From positions 1 to 64,000 of the forward strand of contig JANINS010000002.1 in NCBI GenBank assembly GCA_024508725.1: a stretch of 64,000 nt of DNA, given 5' to 3'. Both the position numbers and the translations under genes were made by a program. The DNA comes from Chitinophagaceae bacterium. Lineage in GTDB: Bacteria; Bacteroidota; Bacteroidia; Chitinophagales; Chitinophagaceae. The notes below the pieces were generated by a model that was not told the origin of the DNA, did not search any database, and worked only from the letters and a program-made list of their open reading frames with translations. Positions 37,829 through 47,174 of this stretch are shown here, in pieces; within the stretch, counting starts at the first letter, position 1, and each line of letters begins with the position of its first letter.

Positions 37829-38827
37829 ATGCTTTTTATGAACCAACCCTCATTACTGTTTAACTACTTGCCAATAAAACTGCAGCAGGATAGCCTTGTA
37901 AGCTGGCTACATGCAGGTGCGATTTCTTTTACCGATCCTTTTTTTGACGAGACCATCGGTAAGATCAAACGATTACCTGAGAACAGAAGACGTTATATAA
38001 GCGTTAGCTCAACAGATGTGCTGGAACAAGGAGCTAGAGAATTAGATTCAATAAAACCATCGGCTATCATTTTTCATGTGTCCCGGTGTGGCTCTACTTT
38101 GCTATCCCAGTTACTTGGATTGGATGCAACAAATATTATGTTGGCAGAGATTCCTTTTTTTGATGACTTGCTAAGATCAAAGTATAAAGGGACTAATCAA
38201 GATTGTTCTAACGCTTTACCCTATGCCGTTCAGTTTTACGGGCAAAGAAGAACCGGAAACGAAAAGCATCTTTTTATTAAAACTGACAGTTGGCATCTTT
38301 TCTTTTATGAGCAATGGAGGAATTTATATCCTGACATTCCTTTTATATTGTTATATAGGAGGCCTGATGAAGTGATACATTCTCAAATGAGACGGAAAGG
38401 GTTGCATGCGGTGCCTGGTTTGATAGAGAAGGAAATTTTTGAACTGGAAACACTTCCGTCAATTGCAGATGGACACGAAAATTATATGGCTGCAGTATTG
38501 AAACAGTATTACATGCAGATGCTTTTTATTCTGGAAAAAGATCCGTTAGCTTATTCGTTTAACTACAATAAAGGAATTGGAAATGTTGCCTTAAAAATGA
38601 TGTCATTCATCGGCAGTGAACTAGATGAGCGGCAAGCAATATTATTCGAAGATCGTTTAAAATATGATGCTAAAGATCCTATGAAGTTATTCAGCCAGGA
38701 GGCTTTTTCATCAATTAAAAGCAATAAATATTTACAGGAAGCTTTTGAATTATATAAGAAACTGGAAGTATTTAAAACTGAGATAAAGACAATCAAGGGA
38801 CATCTACCTGCTAATGCTATAAAATGA
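37829..38827 (+). CDS. Sulfotransferase-family protein
   Basis: 332 residues; a second in-frame ATG is at 37838. The 5'-phosphosulfate loop is HVSRCGSTLLSQL (Ser85 to Thr90), and the 3'-phosphate site is LLYRRPDEVIHSQM (about 177-190). Both are PAPS-binding elements of P-loop sulfotransferases. Enzymes with this build transfer sulfate to a hydroxyl of a sugar, peptide or small molecule. It is cytoplasmic. The gene overlaps the next by four bases (ATGA). No PAPS synthesis gene is in the window. Confidence 0.8.
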   Translation: MLFMNQPSLLFNYLPIKLQQDSLVSWLHAGAISFTDPFFDETIGKIKRLPENRRRYISVSSTDVLEQGARELDSIKPSAIIFHVSRCGSTLLSQLLGLDATNIMLAEIPFFDDLLRSKYKGTNQDCSNALPYAVQFYGQRRTGNEKHLFIKTDSWHLFFYEQWRNLYPDIPFILLYRRPDEVIHSQMRRKGLHAVPGLIEKEIFELETLPSIADGHENYMAAVLKQYYMQMLFILEKDPLAYSFNYNKGIGNVALKMMSFIGSELDERQAILFEDRLKYDAKDPMKLFSQEAFSSIKSNKYLQEAFELYKKLEVFKTEIKTIKGHLPANAIK

Positions 38828-39909
38828 AAACATTGAATTTAGGATTACTATTGCCTACTTCGTCTATCATTCCTATGGGTAAGCAATTTGAAAAAGGATT
38901 GAAGGAAGTTTTGTCAATAAAAAGTCCTGATACCACTATTGAGATCAGCAAAGAATTCATCGGACAAGGCAGCGTAAGTCAAACACAAAACAGCATTAAT
39001 AAACTATTTAACTATGATGATGTAGATATCGTAACAGGTATTCTATCCAATAAGCTGGCAGAAAATTTCTCATCACTTTTTCAAAAACAACGCAAGCCTT
39101 TTATCATAAACAATCTCGGAGAAAATATTCCTGATCCTTACCAACTCAATGCGTTTACACTTACCAGCTCTTTCGGGTTCTGGCAGCATGCATGGACTTT
39201 AGGCTATTGGGGAGTTAGAACATTCGGCAAAAAAGGAATGTATGTAAGTTCAGTATATGATGCTGGTTACAGTTTTTCACATATGTTCTATGAAGGAATG
39301 AAAGCTGCGGATGCAGATTGTGAATGGAGTTTTTCAATAGCACCTGTGCATGTGCCTGGTGAATTATCAGACCTTAGTGTCATCTTTCCTTATCTGGAAC
39401 AGTACCAACCGGATTTTGTTTTTGCCACCTTCTGTGGTGCAGAGACAACGATCTTTATCAACGAGTTTATTGCACGTGGTTGGCATAAAAGAACTCGACT
39501 GCTGGGGCTTCCGTTTTTATTAGACCCGTTTATGCCGGTGAACGGTGATATTAATATTTATACAACATCACCATCGATCATACATCCATCTTTAAAAGCC
39601 AAGGATTGCTTCTATCACTTAGGTCAACAAACTGCGGATGTTATTTGTAGCGGGTTAAGTAAAGGAACAGATTTGCAGATTGACTTCAGTAGCGATGAAA
39701 GGTTGCAGAAATCCGGAGGTGCCTTTTTTCTTGAACATTCTGCAAATCCAGAAGGTAACTTAACGATATTTAAAAATGATATTGTTGCCGGATCAGCCAC
39801 GTTTACATCTGAATCAATAGGGGAAGTTCCAACTTTTCCTATCAAACAATTGGATGCAATGGAGAGAAGTACATTGATCGGCTGGAATAATCCCTATTTA
39901 TGTGTATGA
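38824..39909 (+). CDS. Periplasmic-binding-protein fold without a signal peptide
   Basis: 361 residues starting MKTLNLGLLLPTSSIIPMG, which is the first beta strand of a type I periplasmic-binding (leucine/urea ABC-type) fold. Features include FEKGLKEVL, VDIVTGILSNKLAENF and FVFATFCGAETTIFINEF. There is no hydrophobic leader and no ABC permease nearby, so it should act in the cytoplasm, for instance as a small-molecule sensor or carrier. It is sandwiched by 4-base ATGA overlaps between the sulfotransferase and formyltransferase genes. Function not known. Confidence 0.7.
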   Translation: MKTLNLGLLLPTSSIIPMGKQFEKGLKEVLSIKSPDTTIEISKEFIGQGSVSQTQNSINKLFNYDDVDIVTGILSNKLAENFSSLFQKQRKPFIINNLGENIPDPYQLNAFTLTSSFGFWQHAWTLGYWGVRTFGKKGMYVSSVYDAGYSFSHMFYEGMKAADADCEWSFSIAPVHVPGELSDLSVIFPYLEQYQPDFVFATFCGAETTIFINEFIARGWHKRTRLLGLPFLLDPFMPVNGDINIYTTSPSIIHPSLKAKDCFYHLGQQTADVICSGLSKGTDLQIDFSSDERLQKSGGAFFLEHSANPEGNLTIFKNDIVAGSATFTSESIGEVPTFPIKQLDAMERSTLIGWNNPYLCV

Positions 39910-40838
39910 TGAAGGTGCTATTATTATGCAGTTCAGATGTGATGGCTATTCCGTCTGCTTTGAAGCTTCGATCTGCAGGATTATTAGCTGGCATAGTTTT
40001 TCCGCAAAAACATGCAATAAGATTATCGCAATCTTTCAAACAAGCTGGTTTTGATGCTGATGTTTTTCATACTTGTAGTAAAGAAACTCTTGCAGAGGAT
40101 TTCATTAGCGCTGCAAATAAATCCAAAGCAGATGTTGTGATAGTGATTACATTCCCATGGAAAATTCCGGCCGATGTGTTTAGTGCTATGCCTAAGGGAT
40201 GTTATAATTTTCATCCAGGAGCGTTACCGAAGTATAGAGGGGCTGATCCTATCTTCTGGCAAATAAAAAACAGGGAGTCATACATCACTTTTTCAGTACA
40301 CCTTATGAATGACGACGTCGACAGCGGTCCGTTGATTTGCCAGGAACATTTACCGTTGTCTCCAGACGATACGTATGGGATGGTAGCGCAGAATATGTCT
40401 TGGCTGATTGCTGAAACCTTTCCTAAGTTCATTGACCTAATCAAAAATGGTAAAACGCTGGGGCAGATACAAGAGAGTATGGATATTTTTTACAAACAGA
40501 AACCCACTCATGAATGCCTTCGGATTAACTGGAACAAACAGACCTCAGGAGAAATACAAGCTCTTGTGAATGCATGTAATCCCCGATATAATGGTGCAAT
40601 AACTATGATAAAGAACAGGCAAATTAATATCGTGGAAGTTGCCCTTATTAATGTAAACAATGCTCCTGGTACAACCGTTCCAGGTGAGATCATTCATTCT
40701 GATGAGCTTTACGGGCCTATTATATCATGCATCGATAATAAATTTTTAAAGCTAAATGTTGTGTGTATGAATGAGGGTTTTTTATCAGGATCAAAACTCT
40801 TTAAAATGGGATTCACAGCCGGGATCTGCTTTGGGTAA
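39906..40838 (+). CDS. Stand-alone formyltransferase (Fmt/ArnA-like)
   Basis: 310 residues from the ATG at 39906, which overlaps the upstream stop as ATGA; an in-frame ATG lies two codons earlier at 39900. The N10-formyl-THF transferase core has Asn101, His103 (YNFHPGALPKYRG) and Asp139 (DDVDSGPL), the catalytic trio of methionyl-tRNA and UDP-Ara4N formyltransferases. The C-terminal domain (about 210-305) is Fmt-C-like. Its position in a sulfotransferase operon and its divergence argue against it being the housekeeping Fmt; an amino-sugar or peptide amine is a more likely acceptor. Confidence 0.85.
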   Translation: MMKVLLLCSSDVMAIPSALKLRSAGLLAGIVFPQKHAIRLSQSFKQAGFDADVFHTCSKETLAEDFISAANKSKADVVIVITFPWKIPADVFSAMPKGCYNFHPGALPKYRGADPIFWQIKNRESYITFSVHLMNDDVDSGPLICQEHLPLSPDDTYGMVAQNMSWLIAETFPKFIDLIKNGKTLGQIQESMDIFYKQKPTHECLRINWNKQTSGEIQALVNACNPRYNGAITMIKNRQINIVEVALINVNNAPGTTVPGEIIHSDELYGPIISCIDNKFLKLNVVCMNEGFLSGSKLFKMGFTAGICFG

Positions 40839-40992
40839 ATCTGATCAATAAATTAATTTATTATGTATTAGTTTCTTATTCATAATAATTTCCATATTTT
40901 TAATAGAGCTGCTTTTTTGTCTATTGAATCAATCTTCAATGAACTAATTGCAACCTGACAACACCATTTTTTCACTTAAAACCCCCAACAAA

Positions 40993-41598
40993 ATGGACGA
41001 GTATTTAGGGATCGTAAAGATCTTCGCAGGCAATTATGCCCCAAGAGGCTGGCAATTCTGTGCCGGTCAGATATTAAGTATTGCATCCAATACTGCTTTG
41101 TTCTCACTTTTAGGAACCGTTTATGGCGGTAACGGGACAAACACCTTTGGACTGCCCGACCTCAGAGGCAGGGTTCCTATTGGCACCACGAATACCGGAG
41201 GTTCTCCTTTAAGCACTTATAATTTAGGGCAGGTAGGTGGTGTAGAGAATGTTACGTTAACAGTAAACCAAATGCCAATGCACAATCATGCCGCTACGTT
41301 TACGCCTAGTGGTGGCGGTAGTGCAGTTAAAGCATCGAGCAGTGATGGTGCTGCACCAACACCTTCAGCCACAAATCCAACTTTGGCTACCGCAAAAGAC
41401 CCTGATGGTGGGGTAACCATTAACCTGTACAATTCAGCCACACCTGATATTACTCTTAATACCGGTGGCGGTGGAGCTTCCGGCGGAACAGTTACAGTTA
41501 ATGCTAATGGTGGAAGCCAGCCCTTTTCTATTATTCAACCATATCTTTCCATGAACTATATTATATGTGTTGAAGGATTATTTCCAAGTAGAAATTAA
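40993..41598 (+). CDS. Phage-tail-collar (MdpB-like) domain protein
   Basis: 201 residues from the ATG at 40993; the longer frame from a TTG at 40948 would add 15 residues with no support. It opens with MDEYLGIVKIFAGNYAPRGW and continues WQFCAGQILSI, TYGGNGTNTFGLPDLRGRVP, the tail-collar domain of microcystin-dependent-protein type. The C-terminal half is Gly/Thr/Asn-rich. No signal peptide. Single proteins like this are widespread in Bacteroidota away from phage genes and their function is not settled. It follows the formyltransferase gene by 154 bases and ends at a terminator. Confidence 0.85.
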   Translation: MDEYLGIVKIFAGNYAPRGWQFCAGQILSIASNTALFSLLGTVYGGNGTNTFGLPDLRGRVPIGTTNTGGSPLSTYNLGQVGGVENVTLTVNQMPMHNHAATFTPSGGGSAVKASSSDGAAPTPSATNPTLATAKDPDGGVTINLYNSATPDITLNTGGGGASGGTVTVNANGGSQPFSIIQPYLSMNYIICVEGLFPSRN

Positions 41599-41620
41599 TA
41601 CCTGATTACTATGATTTCAA

Positions 41621-41645
41621 AAGTCTCCTCCGGGAGACTTTTTTT
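41621..41645 (+). terminator. Rho-independent terminator after the tail-collar gene
   Basis: An 8-bp stem (aagtctcc with ggagactt) with a TCCG tetraloop is followed by seven T, 22 bases after the stop codon. Confidence 0.9.
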
Positions 41646-41700
41646 AATTATGATAATACGCTTATATATTTTCGATACTGTTTCAGGCTATATTTCCAAA

Positions 41701-41730
41701 GAAAATGCCCCTTTACCGAGGGGCATTTTC
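41701..41730 (-). terminator. Terminator of the collagen-like protein gene
   Basis: A perfect 12-bp stem (gaaaatgcccct with aggggcattttc) and 6-base loop lie 20 bases after the stop of the minus-strand collagen-like gene. The ends of the stem provide T tracts on both strands, so it may work in both directions. Confidence 0.8.
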
Positions 41731-41750
41731 TTTATTATTAATATGAATTC

Positions 41751-43589
41751 TTAATTGAGTTTAACGATGGAAAAACGTGTTGTGCCATCAGTACTGGTTG
41801 TAACAGCATTAGCGGCATTTGTGTTAATACCAGTTACTTTAATCGTTCCGCTGTTATTCAACTGAACTATCTGTGAGATAGTTGATCTTCCGTTAGCGCT
41901 TCCGGTGCTAGTTCCTATTCCTGGTGCCACCGCATAATTACTACCGTTTACGATAAGTGTTAATGCTACCGGGGCAACTGTAGTACTAGCAACACTTATG
42001 GTAACCAGGTAAGTACCTGCACCCGTTGCACTGGCAGTATAAGTTACACCATTGAAAGTACCGTATCCACTTGTTACAGATTGATTAGCACTAAAACTTA
42101 TATCGGCAGTTGTACTGATAGGGATTGATTGTGCAGATCCATTAGTAGCCATCAATACTGTTACAATTCCTGATGCACCTGTTGGACCCGTTGCACCAGT
42201 TGGGCCTGTGGCACCTGCTGGTCCGGTAGCACCTGTTGCTCCAGTTGGACCGGTAGCACCATTTGCTCCATTAGATCCGGTAGGACCGGTAGCACCTGTG
42301 GCACCGTTAGCTCCAACAGCACCTGTTGCTCCAGTTGGACCTGTAGCACCATTCGCTCCATTAGATCCGGTAGGACCAGTAGCACCTGTGGCACCGTTAG
42401 CTCCAACAGCACCTGTTGCTCCAGTTGGACCTTGAGCACCTGTTGCTCCGTTAGCTCCCACAGCACCAGTGGCTCCTGTCGGACCTTGAGCACCCGTTGC
42501 TCCAGTTGGACCGGTAACACCATTCGCTCCATTAGATCCGGTAGGACCTGTAGCACCAGTAGCTCCAACAGCACCTGTTGGACCTTGAGCACCTGTTGCA
42601 CCGTTAGCTCCAACAGCACCAGTAGCACCTGTTGGACCTTGAGCACCTGCTGCTCCGTTAGCACCCGTAGCACCTGTTGGACCTTGAGCACCCGTAGCAC
42701 CTGTGGCACCGTTAGCTCCAACAGCACCAGTAGCACCGGTTGGACCTTGAGCACCCGTAGCACCTGTTGCACCGTTAGCTCCAACAGCACCTGTGGCACC
42801 TGTTGGACCTTGAGCACCCGTAGCACCTGTTGCACCGTTAGCTCCAACAGCACCAGTGGCACCTGTTGGACCTTGAGCACCTGTGGCACCATTAGCTCCC
42901 ACAGCACCTGTAGCACCTGTTGGACCTTGAGCACCAGTAGCTCCATTAGCTCCAACAGCACCAGTGGCACCTGTTGGACCTTGAGCACCCGTAGCACCTG
43001 TTGGACCTTGAGCACCCGTTGCTCCGTTAGCTCCCACAGCACCAGTGGCACCTGTTGGACCTTGAACACCAGTTGCACCAGTAGTTCCTGTTGGACCTTG
43101 AGCACCAGTAGGACCTGTAGGTCCGGGTGCTCCATTACATATGTAAACAGTAATGGTAACGTTTATCTCGCCTGCATCTAATACATTATTATTATTGGCA
43201 TCAGTTCCGGCTTCAATCTTTGTACCGCCGTTAGGGCAATTCGCTACAGAAGCAGGAGAAGTTTTTATAAGAGAATTAGATCCATTGGCTCCTGCCGGAC
43301 CTAAGGCTCCAAGGAACTGCCAATTAGGAGAACCAGGTGTTCCTTTATTAAAGTAAAAACCATCGGTTCCGTCGGTCTGGTAAACCAGCAAACCGGTGGC
43401 AGGGCTTGTTATGGCTGATCTTTGAGCAGCGGTCATCCTGGGTACCAGCACACCTTTTGTTGTGCCTTTTACATCGAGTAAGGCACTGTTATCAGGTGCG
43501 GATCCATCAGTATTGATTCCCACATTTTGTGAGAATGTCATTCCTGACCAGAGCAGTCCAAAAATCAACAGCAGTTTTTTAATGCTCAT
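41751..43589 (-). CDS. Secreted collagen-like (Gly-X-Y) protein with C-terminal head domain
   Basis: 612 residues with a signal peptide (cleavage after MTFSQ). An N-terminal domain (about 22-150) includes the tail-protein-like segment [16 protein letters not shown] and a Ca-binding-like loop [10 protein letters not shown]. Residues 153-474 are about 107 uninterrupted Gly-X-Y triplets, mostly [12 protein letters not shown] and GAQ. The last 138 residues ([10 protein letters not shown] onward) are beta-rich, like the trimerising heads of BclA-type exosporium collagens. A surface trimeric filament is the likely form. Thr-rich GPT triplets are known O-glycosylation sites in such proteins. It follows the T9SS gene at 43618 by 28 bases. 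Confidence 0.9.
   Translation of the reverse strand: MSIKKLLLIFGLLWSGMTFSQNVGINTDGSAPDNSALLDVKGTTKGVLVPRMTAAQRSAITSPATGLLVYQTDGTDGFYFNKGTPGSPNWQFLGALGPAGANGSNSLIKTSPASVANCPNGGTKIEAGTDANNNNVLDAGEINVTITVYICNGAPGPTGPTGAQGPTGTTGATGVQGPTGATGAVGANGATGAQGPTGATGAQGPTGATGAVGANGATGAQGPTGATGAVGANGATGAQGPTGATGAVGANGATGATGAQGPTGATGAVGANGATGATGAQGPTGATGAVGANGATGATGAQGPTGATGANGAAGAQGPTGATGAVGANGATGAQGPTGAVGATGATGPTGSNGANGVTGPTGATGAQGPTGATGAVGANGATGAQGPTGATGAVGANGATGATGPTGSNGANGATGPTGATGAVGANGATGATGPTGSNGANGATGPTGATGATGPAGATGPTGATGPTGASGIVTVLMATNGSAQSIPISTTADISFSANQSVTSGYGTFNGVTYTASATGAGTYLVTISVASTTVAPVALTLIVNGSNYAVAPGIGTSTGSANGRSTISQIVQLNNSGTIKVTGINTNAANAVTTSTDGTTRFSIVKLN
42168..43133 (-). repeat. Gly-X-Y coding repeat array
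   Basis: The 9-base triplet code is organised in higher-order units of 54 bases (18 residues, [18 protein letters not shown]) and 63 bases (the same plus one GAT). The units are nearly identical in DNA. Such an array can change length by slippage or recombination without breaking frame. Confidence 0.9.
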
Positions 43590-43617
43590 GTGTTTTGGTT
43601 ATTAGTTGAAATCTGAA

Positions 43618-45003
43618 TTATCTTTTAATAATTGTTATGGTTTTAAAATCAAAGCCGGAAAGCTTTATCATATATGTACCCTGAGACAAGCCGCTTACAT
43701 CAAACGGAATATCATTCAAACCTGCCTGTACATTCAATCTTGCTGATGCCACTGTTTTTCCGGAAACATCCAATATCTGAAGTATGGTTGCTTTTACTGC
43801 ACCATTAGAAATAAATCGTAATTGCAATGGTCCATTAGAAGGATTAGGATATACACCGATAAAGCTGTTGGTAATCGTTCCTTTAGTAAAATAAATCACC
43901 TTAGTGTAGGTGTGCTTTCCATCAACATCCACTTGTTTAATTCTATAGTAAACTGCGTTTCCACTTCCAAATGCATTTGCATCGGTAGATTGATAGTTTC
44001 CACCTAATGCATTGCCTGATGATCGCACAGTGGCAAAAACAGAGAAATTCCTTCCGTCAACAGACTTTTCCACTTCAAAATGACTATTGTTCAATTCCAA
44101 ACTTGTAGACCAGTTAAGTATAATATTGTTTCCAGCTATCTGCCCGGTAAAAGAAACAAGGTTTACCGGCAGCGGATTGTTAACAGAACTTGCAAGCGTT
44201 AACCGGTTTAATTGGCCTATACCATTTTTTAAAACAAAATTCGCTGAGGCATCCAGAGCATCGGCTCCTAACAAATTCCACGTGCTACCATTATTAGCAG
44301 ATGACCACAACTTCAATTCGTTTTCATTGATCGAACCAAGTTCCTGATCACGGTAGTTGAACTTTACTGTTGCATTGAGAGAGGTATTATTAGCAGGAAT
44401 GATATCATAATAGCGGTAAATGCCGTATCCACTCGAACTTACCTGCTGCATATGTCCTCTCTTAATCGTTGTTAAGCCAAGGTTAGCCGCACTGGTAATT
44501 TCAATACCCATATTACCAACGTTAACCGCATTAGGAGCATTGAGGTTTACTGTTTTTAACACTGAACCACCCGATAGTCCGGTGATAAATGCAGACGCAC
44601 TTTCACCAGATATATTTCCTGTACTTCCAAGATCAAGATCAAAAGTTGAAAGATCGAGGCTACCCATTTGCAGTAAAACATTATTACTTACAGAAATATT
44701 CCTTGTAAGTTTTGCACTGCCAGAAGATTTATTGATAGAAAGATTATAAAAGTTTAACGAGGAAGTACCGCCCAGAGTAGTGATAAGCGATGAAGCTGTT
44801 CCGGAAAATGTTACTGTACCGGTACCAGAAGTAAAAACGCCTGAATTGTTTAATCCTCCATCATTGATAACAAGATTCGCATTTCCATTAATTACCAGGT
44901 TGGCACCTGTGGTTATAGTAACACCTTGTGCTGTACTTCTAGCAGAAAAATAAATAAGAACGAATAGTACCGCAATTGTTCTAGTGAGAAGAATATGCTG
45001 CAT
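43618..45003 (-). CDS. Secreted T9SS cargo protein upstream of the collagen-like gene
   Basis: 461 residues with an N-terminal signal sequence (cleavage after RSTAQ). A beta-rich N-terminal half (about 25-260; repeats such as NLVINGNANLVIN, GTGTVTFSGTASS) is followed by a fibronectin-like segment (LVSFTGQIAGNNIILNWSTS) and a type A T9SS sorting domain (VYPNPSNGPLQL, GTYMIKLSGF). No enzyme motif is seen. It is the first gene of a two-gene operon with the collagen-like protein and may anchor or display it; that role is inference. Confidence 0.82.
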   Translation of the reverse strand: MQHILLTRTIAVLFVLIYFSARSTAQGVTITTGANLVINGNANLVINDGGLNNSGVFTSGTGTVTFSGTASSLITTLGGTSSLNFYNLSINKSSGSAKLTRNISVSNNVLLQMGSLDLSTFDLDLGSTGNISGESASAFITGLSGGSVLKTVNLNAPNAVNVGNMGIEITSAANLGLTTIKRGHMQQVSSSGYGIYRYYDIIPANNTSLNATVKFNYRDQELGSINENELKLWSSANNGSTWNLLGADALDASANFVLKNGIGQLNRLTLASSVNNPLPVNLVSFTGQIAGNNIILNWSTSLELNNSHFEVEKSVDGRNFSVFATVRSSGNALGGNYQSTDANAFGSGNAVYYRIKQVDVDGKHTYTKVIYFTKGTITNSFIGVYPNPSNGPLQLRFISNGAVKATILQILDVSGKTVASARLNVQAGLNDIPFDVSGLSQGTYMIKLSGFDFKTITIIKR

Positions 45004-45220
45004 TACGTTAGTTTGGTTTGGGTATCAACTATCTATATACAATTATACGGATTAATAACTTAATTGGCAGCTTAAAAAATATAAGTCCGTCAAAAAAGCA
45101 AGTCTGGGTGCTATTGGCCATATACCAGAACTTCTTCAAACAAGCTGATTTAATAGCTAATCTTGGTAAAAAAAGCACAACGCTTTACTTTGGTGCATTA
45201 TTACACCCCAAAAAAGATGC

Positions 45221-47173
45221 ATGAGCTTTAAAACCAAAACGCTTTATCTACTATTCATCTGTATTTTGGCTTTCGTTGCTTATTCCAATCACTTTGATAA
45301 TGCCTTTCACTTCGACGACTTTCATACCATCAAGGACAATTCTTCAATACGGAGTTTAAAGAATATTCCTCTTTTTTTTAAAGACGCTACTACCACAAGC
45401 ACACTTCCGTTTAACCAGGCTTACCGCCCAGGCTTAACTACATTAAATACATTGGATTTCTACTTGTCAGGAGAAAAAGATCCAACACCTTTCATGTTCC
45501 ATGTTTCTATTTTTATTAGTTACCTCGTCTTAGGATTTCTATGCTTTTTGCTGTTCTCTCACTTACTTACAATAAGTCTTACCAGCAGGTTCAACGATAT
45601 TGTATCACTCTTGTTCACTGCCTTTTTTTTAGTGCATACTGCTAATGCCGAGACCATTAATTATATCATTGCCCGATCCGATTCCTTTTCTACCTTAATG
45701 ATCGTTCTCTCATTTATTATGTATTTGTATTTGCCACGAACGAGAAGGTGGCATCTATACTTTCTGCCATCACTCATTGGATTTTTTGTGAAAGAACCTT
45801 CGCTGATGTTTGTACCATTACTATTGGTATACAAGCTGCTATTTGAACAGCAGTTATCCGTGAACAAATTTATTTCCAGGAAAGCTTTTCGTTCATTGAA
45901 GCAGGTGCTTATACCACTGATATTATCCATTCTTGTTTTTGTGCTGTCAAGAATATTTACACCTGTTCATTGGCAAGGTGGTGGCACCAATTCACTCGAT
46001 TACCTGCTTACCCAGCCGTTTGTTATATTTCATTATGTAATGAATTTTATTCTGCCGCTAAACCTTGCTGTAGATACAGACTGGAAACCTATAGCCAACT
46101 ATCATACTGATGAAATGTTCGCCGGTATTCTTTTCCTGGCATTATTGTTAATCATTGCGGTGCGAACATCAGCACTTCAAAAAACGAGACCTGTTTCATT
46201 CGGAATATTGTGGTTCTTTCTTGCATTGGCACCCAGTTCAAGTATTATCCCTTTTGCAGAAGTATTGAATGATCATCGTACCTTCTTTCCTTACATCGGG
46301 CTCTTTATATCCTTAGCCTGTTTGCTTAGGAATTTGATTCAATTTTCGCCTAAACTCCAGGTAGGAGTGGGGAAATGGGCAATGATCTTTATCTCTCTTT
46401 TGGTGATCGTGTTACATACATATGGCACTTACAACAGAAATAAAGTCTGGGCAACAGAAGAATCTTTATGGAAAGATGCTACAGTTAAATCTCCTGCAAG
46501 CGGAAGAGTCTGGATGAATTATGGAAATACTTTAATGTCAGGAGGCGATTACACAGGTGCATTGCGGTGTTACGAAAAAACTATTTCACTCAATCCTTCC
46601 TATGCTTATGGCTACATCAATATCGGGATAGCGAAAAGCCAGTTAGGTGATCATACTAATGCAGAGATCAACTTTAAAAAAGCTTTGGAACTTGAGAAAC
46701 TTGTTCCTGATTGCTATGCTTTCTATGGTCAATTCCTGGTAGACCAGGGGAGATTTTCCGAGGCTGTAAATATTTTGCAGCAAGGATTAGCAATAAGTCC
46801 GCATCATGTGAAAATGCTTGCATTATCTGATCAGGCTAAAGCTATGGTTACTGCATCAGGCAGTACATCTAACGATAAGATCAAAGTATTGCTTGAAAGC
46901 ATTCAACAGTCAGCCACAGCTGAAAAATACCTTGATCTTAGCCTGGCATATTATAATAACTTACAGTACCAGGAGTGCATTGCTTCAGCAAATAGTGCCC
47001 TATTGATGAAGCCAGACTATGACCTGGCATATAATAATATTTGTGCCGCTTATAATAAGTTACTACAATGGGATAAAGCTATAGAAGCTGCAGAGAAGGG
47101 TCTTAAGATCAACCCCAATAATGAATTGCTGAAAGGTAATCTTGCCGTTGCCCTCTCTGCAAAAAATAAGTAA
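45221..47173 (+). CDS. TMTC-like GT-C membrane protein with TPR domain
   Basis: 650 residues. About 10 membrane helices occupy residues 1-400, with an acidic Asp32-Asp33 motif (FHFDDFHTI) in the first outer loop, the position of the catalytic acidic pair of GT-C glycosyltransferases, and NDHRTFFPYIG near 370. Four or more TPR units follow (about 430-645; AYGYINIGIAKSQLGDHTNAE, NPNNELLKGNLAVALS). This is the layout of eukaryotic TMTC protein O-mannosyltransferases, which use polyprenyl-phosphate mannose. It would glycosylate exported proteins at the outer face of the inner membrane; the acceptor is not known. One base separates it from the carbamoyltransferase gene. Confidence 0.8.
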   Translation: MSFKTKTLYLLFICILAFVAYSNHFDNAFHFDDFHTIKDNSSIRSLKNIPLFFKDATTTSTLPFNQAYRPGLTTLNTLDFYLSGEKDPTPFMFHVSIFISYLVLGFLCFLLFSHLLTISLTSRFNDIVSLLFTAFFLVHTANAETINYIIARSDSFSTLMIVLSFIMYLYLPRTRRWHLYFLPSLIGFFVKEPSLMFVPLLLVYKLLFEQQLSVNKFISRKAFRSLKQVLIPLILSILVFVLSRIFTPVHWQGGGTNSLDYLLTQPFVIFHYVMNFILPLNLAVDTDWKPIANYHTDEMFAGILFLALLLIIAVRTSALQKTRPVSFGILWFFLALAPSSSIIPFAEVLNDHRTFFPYIGLFISLACLLRNLIQFSPKLQVGVGKWAMIFISLLVIVLHTYGTYNRNKVWATEESLWKDATVKSPASGRVWMNYGNTLMSGGDYTGALRCYEKTISLNPSYAYGYINIGIAKSQLGDHTNAEINFKKALELEKLVPDCYAFYGQFLVDQGRFSEAVNILQQGLAISPHHVKMLALSDQAKAMVTASGSTSNDKIKVLLESIQQSATAEKYLDLSLAYYNNLQYQECIASANSALLMKPDYDLAYNNICAAYNKLLQWDKAIEAAEKGLKINPNNELLKGNLAVALSAKNK

Positions 47174-47174
47174 T

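Noticed and set aside
40847-40862. A 16-base perfect palindrome aataaattaatttatt
   Set aside because: It is made of A and T only in an AT-rich spacer, so chance occurrence is likely; no second copy was seen.
40993-41598. Prophage remnant suggested by the tail-collar protein
   Set aside because: No integrase, capsid, terminase or other tail gene lies nearby. Single tail-collar proteins are common in Bacteroidota chromosomes.
42168-43133. CRISPR-like array
   Set aside because: The repetition is protein-coding with 9-base periodicity and has no unique spacers.
42161-43135. A 324-codon frame on the minus strand within the collagen-like gene, rich in Val-Leu-Gln
   Set aside because: It is the shifted frame of the Gly-X-Y repeat array. 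Stop codons are absent because the repeat unit lacks them; it has no start context or homology.
42432-43181. A 249-codon plus-strand frame rich in Ser, Thr and Cys
   Set aside because: It is the antisense of the same repeat array, and its composition follows directly from the repeated codons.
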